Source of the DNA: Oceanisphaera sp. IT1-181
GTDB lineage: Bacteria; Pseudomonadota; Gammaproteobacteria; Enterobacterales; Aeromonadaceae
Length of the DNA stretch: 64,000 nt
Direction: 5' to 3'
Assembly: GCF_033807535.1 (NCBI RefSeq)
Contig: NZ_CP136856.1
Span: 1,917,001 to 1,981,000 of the forward strand
Shown here: positions 17,956 to 25,979 of the stretch, in pieces
Numbering within the stretch: position 1 is the first letter of the stretch
How the letters are laid out: each line of letters begins with the position of its first letter
Program-made: the position numbers and the translations under genes
Notes under the pieces: model-generated
What the model saw: only the letters and a program-made list of their open reading frames with translations
Told to the model about the DNA's origin: nothing
Database searches by the model: none

Positions 17956-19004
17956 TGGCGTTAACAATTAGCAGCTCACCTCACGATCGTATCCCGCTCG
18001 ACACGCCCACATTGATGCGGCGCGTTTGCTATTGCTTGCTGCCGGGTATCGGCGCTCAGTGGTGGTTTTTTGGCTCGGGCAGCCTCATTCAAATACTGCT
18101 GGCCATTCTCACCGCTTACGGTGCCGAAGCCTTAGTATTAGCCTTGCGCGGTCGGCGTTTAAGTCCGCTGAAAGATAACTCGGCGCTGTTAACCGCCATC
18201 TTAATTGGTATCGCCCTGCCGCCGCTGGCACCTTGGTGGCTAGTCGTCATTGGCACCGGCTTTGCCATTATCGTGGCTAAACACCTGTATGGTGGCATCG
18301 GCCAAAACCTGTTTAATCCCGCCATGATCGCCTACGTATTGCTCTTGGTATCGTTTCCGCTGCAGATGACCAGCTGGCTGCCGCCGCTGGAATTACAATT
18401 GTATCCGGTCACCTTTGCCGACAGTGTGTCGGCTATTTTTACCGGTTTTACGTTAGACGGTTTTAGCCCCCATCAGCTGCGCGAACTGGCAGACGGCGCG
18501 ACCATGGCCACCCCGCTCGACACCTTAAAAACTGGTTTTACCCAAGGTCATACCGCGAACGAGATCTTAGCGAATCCGGTGTTTGATGGTTTAGCGGGCT
18601 TGGGCTGGCAATGGGTGAACTTGGCTTATTTAGCCGGTGGCCTCATGCTGCTGCGCCTTAAGCTCACCAGCTGGACCATACCTGTGTCCATCTTGCTGAG
18701 CCTGTTTGTGGCCAGCCTTATTGGCTTTTTGATAGCACCGGACGGCACTGCCAGCCCCACCCTGCACTTATTGTCGGGCGCAACTATGGTGGGAGCCTTC
18801 TTTATTGCCACGGATCCTGTGTCGGCGGCCACCACCTTTAAAGGCCGCCTGATTTACGGCGCCCTGATCGGCTTATTGATTTATCTTATTCGTACCTTCG
18901 GCGGCTATCCGGATGCCATCGCTTTTGCGGTGTTACTGGCCAACATGACGGTGCCCATGATAGACGCACTCACTAAACCCACTACCTATGGAGTGCGCCG
19001 CTAA
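17955..19004 (+). CDS. rsxD: Electron transport complex subunit RsxD
   Basis: Polytopic membrane subunit (about 9-10 helices) carrying covalent FMN. The flavinylation motif is DGATMATPL, with Thr183 as the expected attachment residue (Thr187 in E. coli). A second conserved block, SGATMVGAFFIATDPVSAATTFKGR is split across a helix boundary near residues 275-299. Overlaps rsxC and rsxG by 1 bp each (TAATG), so translation is coupled. The 349-residue length is standard. Confidence 0.94.
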   Translation: MALTISSSPHDRIPLDTPTLMRRVCYCLLPGIGAQWWFFGSGSLIQILLAILTAYGAEALVLALRGRRLSPLKDNSALLTAILIGIALPPLAPWWLVVIGTGFAIIVAKHLYGGIGQNLFNPAMIAYVLLLVSFPLQMTSWLPPLELQLYPVTFADSVSAIFTGFTLDGFSPHQLRELADGATMATPLDTLKTGFTQGHTANEILANPVFDGLAGLGWQWVNLAYLAGGLMLLRLKLTSWTIPVSILLSLFVASLIGFLIAPDGTASPTLHLLSGATMVGAFFIATDPVSAATTFKGRLIYGALIGLLIYLIRTFGGYPDAIAFAVLLANMTVPMIDALTKPTTYGVRR

Positions 19005-19636
19005 TGCTGGAGATGATGCGCAAAAACGCGCTGATATTGGCCATCTTTGCCTTGGTCTGCACGGCCGTAGTGGCCTTAACGCACCGCTTAACGCAAAGCA
19101 CCATAATTGAACAAGAGCAGGCGCAGTTGCTGCGAGTGCTGGATGAATTATTGCCCGAGAGCAATCATGACGAGCCTTTATTCGATCATTGCGTGTTGCT
19201 AACCAGCCCACAATTTTTAGGCAGCAAAGGTCCGCTACCGGTGTTTACCGCTGTTAAAAACGGTCAACCTCAAGGCTATGCCATCGAAGCCATAGCACCC
19301 GACGGCTACAGCGGCGAGATTAAGCTGGTGGTGGGTGTGCAAATCGACGGCACTTTAAGCGGGGTGCGCGTTTTAAACCACAATGAAACGCCTGGCTTGG
19401 GCGATAAAATCGAACTTAAACGCTCCCCTTGGATCTTAAGCTTTAATGGCAAGTCCATGACCGATGAAAAGGATATCCGCTGGGCGGTACGTAACGACGG
19501 CGGTCAGTTTGACGCTTTTACCGGCGCCACTATTACGCCCAGAGCCATCGTAAAAGCGGTACGTAAGGTACTGCTCTTGGTACAACAACAACCGCAATTA
19601 CTCACGCAAGCCCCAGCCTGTGGAGCATCATTATGA
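19004..19636 (+). CDS. rsxG: Electron transport complex subunit RsxG
   Basis: Mostly periplasmic subunit anchored by one N-terminal helix (about residues 9-27), with covalently bound FMN. FTGATITPRAIVKAVRK contains the S/T-G-A-T attachment motif, with Thr176 as the expected flavinylated residue. HNETPGLGDKIE is the other family hallmark. 210 residues, as in E. coli (206). The stop overlaps the rsxE ATG by 4 bp. Confidence 0.94.
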   Translation: MLEMMRKNALILAIFALVCTAVVALTHRLTQSTIIEQEQAQLLRVLDELLPESNHDEPLFDHCVLLTSPQFLGSKGPLPVFTAVKNGQPQGYAIEAIAPDGYSGEIKLVVGVQIDGTLSGVRVLNHNETPGLGDKIELKRSPWILSFNGKSMTDEKDIRWAVRNDGGQFDAFTGATITPRAIVKAVRKVLLLVQQQPQLLTQAPACGASL

Positions 19637-20328
19637 GCGACCAATATAAAGACATTATTCGCCAAGGTTTGTGGAGTAATAACCCCGCCTTGGTGCAAAT
19701 TTTAGGCTTGTGCCCCGTACTCGCCGTCACCAGCACCGTTACTAACGCCATGGGCTTGGGCTTGGCCACCTTACTGGTATTGGTCGGGTCCAATACCTGT
19801 GTCTCTTTGGTACGAAAATGGGTGCCAAACGAGGTGCGCATTCCCATCTATGTGATGATTATTGCAAGCCTAGTAACCTGCGTGCAGCTACTTATGAACG
19901 CCTACACCTATGGCGTGTATCAATCACTGGGCATTTTTATTCCGCTGATCGTCACTAACTGCGTGATCATTGGCCGTGCTGAAGCCTTTGCCTCTAAAAA
20001 TAGCGCACCGCTGGCCGCCTTCGATGGCCTGATGATGGGCTTGGGCTTTACCTGTGTGCTGTTAGTATTGGGCGGCCTTCGCGAACTATTAGGTCAAGGC
20101 ACTTTATTTGATGGCGCAGAATTGCTGTTGGGCGACTGGGCAACCGTGTTACGCATGGACGTACTGCACTTAGATAACGGCTTCTTGCTGGCGATATTAC
20201 CGCCCGGCGCCTTTATTGGCTTAGGACTATTAGTGGCCACTAAAAATTGGCTGGATAATAAATTGGCCGCTAAAATGGCGCCCGTGACTAAAGCCGAAAT
20301 AACCCGCGCCCGCGTGACCTCGTTATGA
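19633..20328 (+). CDS. rsxE: Electron transport complex subunit RsxE
   Basis: Membrane subunit paralogous to RsxA. It has about six helices, NNPALVQILGLCPVLAVTS near the N-terminus and VTNCVIIGRAEAFA in the middle; the two conserved cysteines pair with those of RsxA around an intramembrane Fe-S cluster. GLGFTCVLLVLGGLREL is also conserved. 231 residues match the enteric length. Last rsx gene; nth follows after 36 bp and is probably cotranscribed. Confidence 0.95.
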   Translation: MSDQYKDIIRQGLWSNNPALVQILGLCPVLAVTSTVTNAMGLGLATLLVLVGSNTCVSLVRKWVPNEVRIPIYVMIIASLVTCVQLLMNAYTYGVYQSLGIFIPLIVTNCVIIGRAEAFASKNSAPLAAFDGLMMGLGFTCVLLVLGGLRELLGQGTLFDGAELLLGDWATVLRMDVLHLDNGFLLAILPPGAFIGLGLLVATKNWLDNKLAAKMAPVTKAEITRARVTSL

Positions 20329-20364
20329 ATTCGTTGACTTCGTTATAAATCAGGTAGTTTTATT

Positions 20365-21000
20365 ATGAATAAGGACAAACGTCGGCAAATTTTAGAACGG
20401 CTGCGCGAAAATAATCCTAACCCGACCACTGAGCTTAATTTTCGCAATCCCTTCGAGCTATTAATTGCGGTGTTATTATCGGCGCAAGCGACAGATGTGA
20501 GCGTAAATAAAGCCACCATCGGCTTATTTAATGCCGGCCCTACCCCAGAGGCGATGTTGGCATTAGGCGTTGACGGTGTAAAAGAGCACATTAAAACGAT
20601 TGGCCTATTTAATACCAAGGCCGTAAACGTGATTAAAACCTGCACTATGTTAGTAGAGCTGCATGGCAGTGTAGTGCCAGAAAGCCGCGAGGCATTAGAA
20701 GCCCTGCCCGGCGTGGGGCGCAAAACTGCCAACGTGGTACTGAACACCGCCTTTGGCTGGCCGACTATCGCCGTGGATACTCATATTTATCGGGTATCTA
20801 ATCGCACCGGCTTTGCCAAAGGCAAGACGGTAGATCAAGTCGAGCTTGGCTTATTAAAGTGGGTGCCCGCTGAGTTTAAGTTAGACGTGCACCACTGGTT
20901 TATCTTACACGGTCGCTACACCTGCATCGCCCGCAAGCCCCGCTGCGGCTCCTGCATCATCGAAGACCTCTGCGAGTTTAAAGACAAAACCGAGATTTAA
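20365..21000 (+). CDS. nth: Endonuclease III (DNA glycosylase/AP lyase)
   Basis: Base-excision repair enzyme that removes oxidised pyrimidines and cleaves the abasic site. The length (211) equals E. coli Nth, and key residues fall at the same positions: helix-hairpin-helix LPGVGRKTANVV with catalytic Lys120, Asp138 in AVDTHIYRV, and the C-terminal [4Fe-4S] ligands in CIARKPRCGSCIIEDLC (spacing 6-2-5). It sits at the end of the rsx operon as in E. coli. After its stop comes 0.6 kb of repeats without an obvious terminator. Confidence 0.97.
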   Translation: MNKDKRRQILERLRENNPNPTTELNFRNPFELLIAVLLSAQATDVSVNKATIGLFNAGPTPEAMLALGVDGVKEHIKTIGLFNTKAVNVIKTCTMLVELHGSVVPESREALEALPGVGRKTANVVLNTAFGWPTIAVDTHIYRVSNRTGFAKGKTVDQVELGLLKWVPAEFKLDVHHWFILHGRYTCIARKPRCGSCIIEDLCEFKDKTEI

Positions 21001-21592
21001 ACAAAGCACCAAGCAAAAACAGCAGGTTTATCTTTATGCCGTCTTCCTGACGAAAGTCAGGATCTCGCTTTAGGTCTTGGCGCATAAGTGTGAGATAAGG
21101 TCTTGTCTGATTACCTACAAAGCTCAGCTATGTTTCAGAGAACTCAGCACCAATTAATTCAATAGGTTACAGGGAGGTACCGCCTCTTCGGTAAAAAATA
21201 TGAGGCTCAGTTTGGTATTTTGACCTTGTAGGGTGCCCGTCTCTTCGGCGAAGAGGACTTCGGCACGGTTTGTGTTATCCCTACCTGATTACCCATAATG
21301 ATCAGCCACACCTCAATAATTTATCATGAATAAATTCAAGCAGTTACATAGTGGCGCACGTCTATTCTTTTGTAGGAGCCAATTTATTCGGCTCGGTTTT
21401 ATGTTTTGGTTTAAATCTAAACCTCAGTAACAGCCAGCAAAGCTGGCCCGGCGAAGTCCTCTTTATCAAAGAGACGGCCGGCTACTTTGATAAAGAAGAC
21501 TTCGGCAAGCCAGCATAGCTGGATAGGTTACATTCAAGACTGCCTGCTAAAGCGGCAGGCTACAAAATACCTATCGGCTGGGATGCCAGAGA
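21001..21592. repeat. Composite of truncated family D and family B repeats
   Basis: Three layers are visible. At 21035-21105 is a single partial copy of the 117-bp repeat found at 22.6-23.1 kb (GCCGTCTTCCTGACGAAAGTCAGGATCTCG...). At 21106-21283 is the left 180 bp of a family B MITE (TCTGATTACCTACAAAG...), closely matching 27322-27500. At 21284 a second family B copy begins (CCTGATTACCCATAATG...) which reads as the inverse of the right half of 1664-1961 and loses its far end. A CTGCCTGCTAAAGCGGCAGG hairpin follows at 21539-21558. No gene is supported here. Confidence 0.7.
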
Positions 21593-21628
21593 CAAAAACA
21601 CCCCCGGCTCTTCAGCTCGGGGGTGTTT
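21593..21628 (-). terminator. Rho-independent terminator downstream of csbD-like gene
   Basis: AACACCCCC and GGGGGTGTT form a strong stem (21597-21605 with 21619-21627). On the minus strand it is followed by a T run (TGTTTTTGTC), so it serves the csbD-like gene 45 bp upstream in that direction. It could also stop leftover transcription from nth. Confidence 0.8.
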
Positions 21629-21672
21629 CTTATCGCGTACGGCTTAAAGCGTACCGCGGCCCGAAGGGCTGC

Positions 21673-21879
21673 TTACAAGTCGCGATTACGGTCTTCGAAT
21701 TCTTTGATTTGTTTTTCAGCTTCGTCTTTACTGACACCGTACGCTTCTTGAATGCGCCCGGCTAGTTCTTGGCGTTTACCATTGATTTGATCCAGCTGAT
21801 CGTCAGTTAACTTGCCCCACTGTGTTTGCACCTTGCCTTTAAATTGTTTCCAGTTACCTTCTGCAATATCCCAGTTCAT
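21673..21879 (-). CDS. CsbD-family stress protein (YjbJ-like)
   Basis: Small soluble helical protein of the CsbD family, whose members accumulate under general stress; biochemical role unknown. The 68 residues begin MNWDIAEGNWKQFKGKVQ and continue WGKLTDDQLDQINGKRQEL, the two signature segments, and end in a charged helix. GAGGA lies 8 nt before the ATG. Monocistronic: it has its own terminator and faces gloA across a 277-bp gap. Confidence 0.9.
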   Translation of the reverse strand: MNWDIAEGNWKQFKGKVQTQWGKLTDDQLDQINGKRQELAGRIQEAYGVSKDEAEKQIKEFEDRNRDL

Positions 21880-22030
21880 AATAAGATCCTCAGATTAGGT
21901 TCAACATTTTAAATACGAGTGTTTTTATAGCAGTGTTTTATACCGATGTTCAGATAAATTGCCTGCAACGGCATGAGTAACAATAAGGTAGTCAGTAGCA
22001 CTTTGCCAACACTTTAGTAACAACTCGGAC

Positions 22031-22060
22031 TTATTCTGTCGCAGTAGATAATGGTATACT
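22031..22060 (+). promoter_or_regulatory. Possible extended -10 promoter of gloA
   Basis: TGGTATACT at 22052-22060 gives a TG-extended -10 hexamer TATACT, with a weak TTATTC at 22031-22036 as -35 (18 bp spacing). It lies about 97 bp before the gloA ATG in an otherwise AT-rich 277-bp gap shared with the divergent csbD-like gene. Confidence 0.4.
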
Positions 22061-22156
22061 GGGTACGTTATTAGAAGACTGCGCATTAGCTTTGTCTTAT
22101 CTATTTTTTTATTCCATTTATAATCAACTAACTCAACAACAAGCGGGAGCTTAACA

Positions 22157-22564
22157 ATGCGTATTTTGCATACCATGCTACGAGTCGGTCACCTCGACAA
22201 GTCCATTGCCTTTTATACGGATGTAATGGGCATGAAGTTATTGCGCACCAGTGAGAACACCGAGTATAAATACACGCTGGCCTTTGTGGGCTACGGCAAA
22301 GAAGAAGATGAAGCGGTATTAGAGCTGACCTACAACTGGGATACCGACAGCTACGACCAAGGCACCGCCTATGGCCATATTGCCATTGAAGCCGACGATA
22401 TCTTCGCCATGTGCGAGCAAATTCGTGCCGCCGGCGGCAAAGTGATCCGTGAGCCAGGCCCCGTCAAAGGCGGCAGCACGGTAATCGCCTTCGTCGAAGA
22501 TCCTGACGGTTACAAGATTGAACTGATCGCCAAAGCAGACGCAGGAAAAGGCTTGGGGGAATAA
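22157..22564 (+). CDS. gloA: Lactoylglutathione lyase (glyoxalase I)
   Basis: Converts the glutathione-methylglyoxal hemithioacetal to S-lactoylglutathione, detoxifying methylglyoxal in the cytoplasm. The four metal ligands known for E. coli GloA (Ni) are at the same positions: His5, Glu56, His74 and Glu122. Also seen: FYTDVMGMKLLRTSEN and AFVEDPDGYKIELI. 135 residues, the short Ni-type form. GCGGGAGC precedes the ATG. Followed directly by the 117-bp repeat array. Confidence 0.96.
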   Translation: MRILHTMLRVGHLDKSIAFYTDVMGMKLLRTSENTEYKYTLAFVGYGKEEDEAVLELTYNWDTDSYDQGTAYGHIAIEADDIFAMCEQIRAAGGKVIREPGPVKGGSTVIAFVEDPDGYKIELIAKADAGKGLGE

Positions 22565-23131
22565 GACACAGCGCCCGGCGCCCAGCACCAAGCGCCAAGG
22601 AAAACAAAAGGCGGTGTTTATCTTTGATGCCGTCTTCCTGAACTCGATTCAGGATCTCGCTTTAGGCTTTAAAACCAAAGAGTAGATACCGGAGCAAGTC
22701 GGTATGACGGCATAGGGCCAACAAAGAAGGGGCTATCTTTTAGCCGTCTTCCTGAGCTTGATTCAAGATCTCGGGTTTAGGCCTTAATGCATAACTGCGA
22801 GATACCGGAGCAAGTCCGGTAAGACGGCATAGGGCCAACAAAGAAGGGGCTATCTTTTAGCCGTCTTCCTGAACTTGATTCAGGATCTCGGGTTTAGGCC
22901 TTAATGCATAACTGCGAGATACCGGAGCAAGTCCGGTAAGACGGCATAGGGCCAACAAAGAAGGGGCTATCTTTTAGCCGTCTTCCTGAACTTGATTCAG
23001 GATCTCGGGTTTAGGCCTTAATGCATAACTGCGAGATACCGGAGCAAGTCCGATGTAAGACGGCATAGGAACGGTGTTCTTCTTTAACTTACGGCGTACA
23101 GCGTAAGACGCACAGCTCCCCGATGGGGTGA
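22565..23131. repeat. Tandem array of 117-bp palindromic repeats (family D)
   Basis: Units begin GCCGTCTTCCTGA at 22629, 22743, 22860 and 22977 (steps 114, 117, 117), the last ending near 23067. Units 2-4 are nearly identical. Each unit contains three nested inverted pairs: outer GCCGTCTT/AAGACGGC, CCTGAA...TTCAGG, and ACCGGAGCAAGTCCGGT. There are no unique spacers, so it is not CRISPR-like. A lone truncated unit lies at 21035. The array fills the space between convergent gloA and cysB. Confidence 0.85.
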
Positions 23132-24106
23132 TTACCGCGACGGCAAAATCACATCTTCAAACAGCTGGTCACGTTCTTCGGCGGTTTTTAAGGAAATGGC
23201 TTTATCGACGCGTTCTCGGGTGAGGTGCGGCGCGAAGCGCTCCATAAAGTCATACATATAACTGCGCAAGAAAGTGCCCTTGCGAAAGCCAATCTTAGTG
23301 GTGCTTGAAGAAAACAAATGGCTGGCATCAATGGCCACCAAATCTGCATCTTGAACGGCGTCCACCGCCATGTTGGCCAGCACCCCAATACCGATGCCTA
23401 AGCGCACATAGGTTTTGATCACATCTGCATCGGTGGCGGTAAACACCACCTTGGGCTCAAAGCCGGCCTTATTAAAGGCAATATCTAACTCAGAGCGACC
23501 GGTAAAACCAAACACATAGGTCACCAGCGAGTAATGGGCAATATCGGCAATACTTGGCTTTTCTATGTCCGCCAGCGGGTGACCTTTAGGCACTAAAATA
23601 CAGCGATTCCAGTGATAACAAGGCAGCATGATCAAGTCTTGGTACAAGTGCATGGCTTCGGTGGCAATGGCAAAGTCTGAGGAGCCTTTAGCCACAGATT
23701 CGCTAATTTGCGTGGGCGTGCCTTGGTGCATATGCAAAGACACTTTGGGGTAGCGCTTAATGAAGCCTTGGATCACATGGGGCAGCGCATAGCGCGCTTG
23801 GGTATGCGTGGTCGAGATATTGAGCGAGCCCTGATCAGGATGGGTATGCTGGCTGGCGACGGCTTTAATGCTTTCAACTTTGCCCAAGATTTCGCTCGAA
23901 ATACGAATAATATCAACGCCAGCCGGCGTGACTCTTGTAAGATGCTTACCGCTGCGCTCAAACACTTGTATGCCCAGCTCATCTTCAAGCATCCGCACTT
24001 GCTTACTAATACCGGGTTGCGAGGTAAACAAACTCTCGGCGGTGGCCGATACATTTAGGTTATTGTTGGCAACTTCAACTATGTAACGCAACTGCTGCAG
24101 TTTCAT
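23132..24106 (-). CDS. cysB: LysR-type sulfur regulator CysB
   Basis: Activator of cysteine biosynthesis genes, responding to N-acetylserine and sulfide/thiosulfate. The start is placed at the ATG before KLQQLRYIVEVANNNLNVS, giving 324 residues as in E. coli; nine further upstream codons are not conserved. Seen: N-terminal winged helix-turn-helix (TAESLFTSQPGISKQVRML), and effector domain with STTHTQARYALP, FAIATEA and the GIGIGVLA segment. Single gene, divergent from the coiled-coil gene, with 210 bp between. In this locus it could influence PAPS supply for the putative capsule sulfotransferases, but that is inference. Confidence 0.94.
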   Translation of the reverse strand: MKLQQLRYIVEVANNNLNVSATAESLFTSQPGISKQVRMLEDELGIQVFERSGKHLTRVTPAGVDIIRISSEILGKVESIKAVASQHTHPDQGSLNISTTHTQARYALPHVIQGFIKRYPKVSLHMHQGTPTQISESVAKGSSDFAIATEAMHLYQDLIMLPCYHWNRCILVPKGHPLADIEKPSIADIAHYSLVTYVFGFTGRSELDIAFNKAGFEPKVVFTATDADVIKTYVRLGIGIGVLANMAVDAVQDADLVAIDASHLFSSSTTKIGFRKGTFLRSYMYDFMERFAPHLTRERVDKAISLKTAEERDQLFEDVILPSR

Positions 24107-24316
24107 TAGGCATCTCACATTAGGTGGCGACAATCTGACTAATCTTACCAGATCCGAGAAAAATTTCCTCAGAGCGTCTTGTTAATAACTATAAGTTATA
24201 TGGCAACTGCCTATAAAATCAACAAATCAGCCTATTAATTTGACACAAATTAGCCAAAACCCACCGACTGGGGTACCATTTATTTTTACCTCTCACCCTA
24301 ACTGAGCCGCCGATTT

Positions 24317-25081
24317 ATGATGTTGACCCTGATCCTCATAGCCATAGGCGCCCTGCTTTTTCTGGTCATTATTTACAATATGGTGCAGCAGTATTTAAAT
24401 AAGCAAGAAGCAGAAAAACGCACCTTATTACTCAAACATAAAAACATCATCAACGAAACCGAAGAACTCCTGCAAAACGCCGGCCAGTTACCCTTTAGTA
24501 AAGCCATAGTGCTGACCTTATACCAACGTATTCTGTACAGCCTGCAGATCATGACGCAACAAGATCCCACTAATCTGCAAATAAAGACTCGCCGCATTAA
24601 CATTGAGCAGCAGATCCAACACGTAAAAGAGCATTACCAAATGGAGCAAGCGGGCCTTAAATCTCCAGACTCGGATCAGCAAGCCATTCAAATGCTACAA
24701 ATAGTAAAACGCCTGCGTGCCGTGCTGCGTATCGAGCACAATAGTGGCAAGGTAGGTAATCAAATTTTTGTGGTTGAAGACAGACGTTTAGAGTTAATCC
24801 GTTTAAAAATTAACCTGACCAATCTCGCCAAACGTGCGGGTGCAGCACTCGCGAATCGCGATAACAATACCGCACTGCAAATGCTGAAAAAGGGCCTGAC
24901 CGTGCTGGATCAAACACCCGATAAAGATGAGCAGCTAAAGAGCATTGAAACCAGTATGCAGCAGCGCTTGGATGAGCTTACTAGCAGCCAAAAGCAGGTC
25001 GCACAAGAGCAAAAAATTCGAGAAGAAGAAAGTGAAAAGTCTGAACTCGACCAACTTTTTGAGCCGAAGAAAAAGTGGTAA
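24317..25081 (+). CDS. Membrane-anchored coiled-coil protein of unknown function
   Basis: Not assigned to a named family. 254 residues: an N-terminal transmembrane helix (about 3-24, LTLILIAIGALLFLVIIYNM), a basic stop-transfer region (KQEAEKRT), then almost entirely helical, charged sequence with two likely helical-hairpin segments (35-125 and 150-215) and a final K/E-rich coiled coil (215-245). This is an N-in single-pass protein with a cytoplasmic coiled-coil domain, or the reverse. It lies 6 bp upstream of yecM on the same strand, so the two form an operon. Similar proteins appear beside yecM-like genes in related bacteria as far as I recall, but no function is known to me. Confidence 0.75.
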   Translation: MMLTLILIAIGALLFLVIIYNMVQQYLNKQEAEKRTLLLKHKNIINETEELLQNAGQLPFSKAIVLTLYQRILYSLQIMTQQDPTNLQIKTRRINIEQQIQHVKEHYQMEQAGLKSPDSDQQAIQMLQIVKRLRAVLRIEHNSGKVGNQIFVVEDRRLELIRLKINLTNLAKRAGAALANRDNNTALQMLKKGLTVLDQTPDKDEQLKSIETSMQQRLDELTSSQKQVAQEQKIREEESEKSELDQLFEPKKKW

Positions 25082-25087
25082 ACGCGT

Positions 25088-25630
25088 ATGCCTAACTTAG
25101 ATGACATCCTCACTAATCTGGATCATTTTTTAGCCGAGCTTGAACAAGGCATGCTGGATCACGGCTTAGCACTGCGCTTAGGCCCGATGGACCACGTCTG
25201 CGTGCGCGCCGCCACCAATCAAGAGTATCTCGACTTACGTGAGCGCTTAGCTCAATTTGGCGAAGCTTTAGTAGAAGGCATGATAGGCGGGCGCCCCATC
25301 ATTACTTTTAAGCTCGCGCACCCCATTGCCAGCGCCTTTGGCCCTATTCCTTGCCTAGAGTTAGCCGCGCCCAAAGTCGGCAAACAACACACTCCGGGCT
25401 TAGAGCACAGCGAAATAGTGGTGCCCAGCCTCGAGCAGTTACTCCTCGATTACCCTTGGGTGCCCTTTAACCGTAGCGACTTAGCCAGCTCAGCCCCCGA
25501 GCTCAGCTTGAACATAGCGCCTTACCAAATCAAATTTCACTGCCAGAGCCTCGCCGACACCATAGCGACAGAAATTGCCCACCATCAGGTTGTTCCCGTG
25601 CCCGATGATTACTTTGAACAAAAGCGGTAA
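25088..25630 (+). CDS. yecM: YecM-family protein (VOC fold)
   Basis: Small cytoplasmic protein of the YecM family, structurally related to the vicinal-oxygen-chelate superfamily; enzymatic role unproven. Matches to E. coli YecM as I know it: MDHVCVRAATNQEY, GRPIITFKLAHPI, CLELAAPKVG and HSEIVV, all in the right order, with 180 residues against 188. His and Glu residues at these positions are candidate metal ligands. Starts 6 bp after the coiled-coil gene with no separate promoter visible. Confidence 0.85.
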   Translation: MPNLDDILTNLDHFLAELEQGMLDHGLALRLGPMDHVCVRAATNQEYLDLRERLAQFGEALVEGMIGGRPIITFKLAHPIASAFGPIPCLELAAPKVGKQHTPGLEHSEIVVPSLEQLLLDYPWVPFNRSDLASSAPELSLNIAPYQIKFHCQSLADTIATEIAHHQVVPVPDDYFEQKR

Positions 25631-25979
25631 GCTTAACGCCGCACGCGGTCAGTTACAGCATTAAGAGACAGTGACTAAAGATATTTCTGCCACGGAACCC
25701 ACGGACTAAGGGCAGCGATCAGCTAGTGACAGACACTAGAGATTTTTTGCCACGGAAGAACACGGAATCCACGGAATCCACGGAAGTAGAGCAAGAGCCT
25801 AAACCGTAAAAAGTGAAAGAGCGAGCTTATTGTAAGGTCTTAACCACTAAGAGGTTTATGCCTTTATTTTTAATCACTATTTTTCCGTGGATTCAGTGGA
25901 TTCCGTGGCAAAAATAGCTCTTAGGCATACGGCTGTGTTTCTCGCGTACAGCTGCCCGCAGGGCCTAAAGGAACTTCAA
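25631..25979. repeat. Family A element with an extra half-arm
   Basis: A partial left arm (TTTCTGCCACGGAACCCACGG) at 25685-25706 is followed by a complete unit at about 25743-25915. The complete left arm has four CCACGGA/ACACGGA blocks, the core holds ATTGTAAGGTCTTAACCAC (inverse of the common core), and the right arm ends TTCCGTGGCAAAAATAGC. A tail with GTACAGCTGCCCGCAGGGC, the inverse of the family C end, runs to the next gene. An open frame from 25887 through the right arm is not coding. Confidence 0.75.

Noticed and set aside
22629..23067. CRISPR array
   Set aside because: Units of 117 bp follow each other without unique spacers, and no cas genes are present.
24107..24133. Longer N-terminus for CysB
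   Set aside because: Known CysB begins MKLQQLRYI; the preceding nine codons lack conservation and a ribosome-binding site.
25887..25979. Upstream extension of the hydrolase-like gene
   Set aside because: These codons are read from the right arm of a family A repeat; the TTG at 25980 has a ribosome-binding site and begins the structured VFYIHGF sequence.
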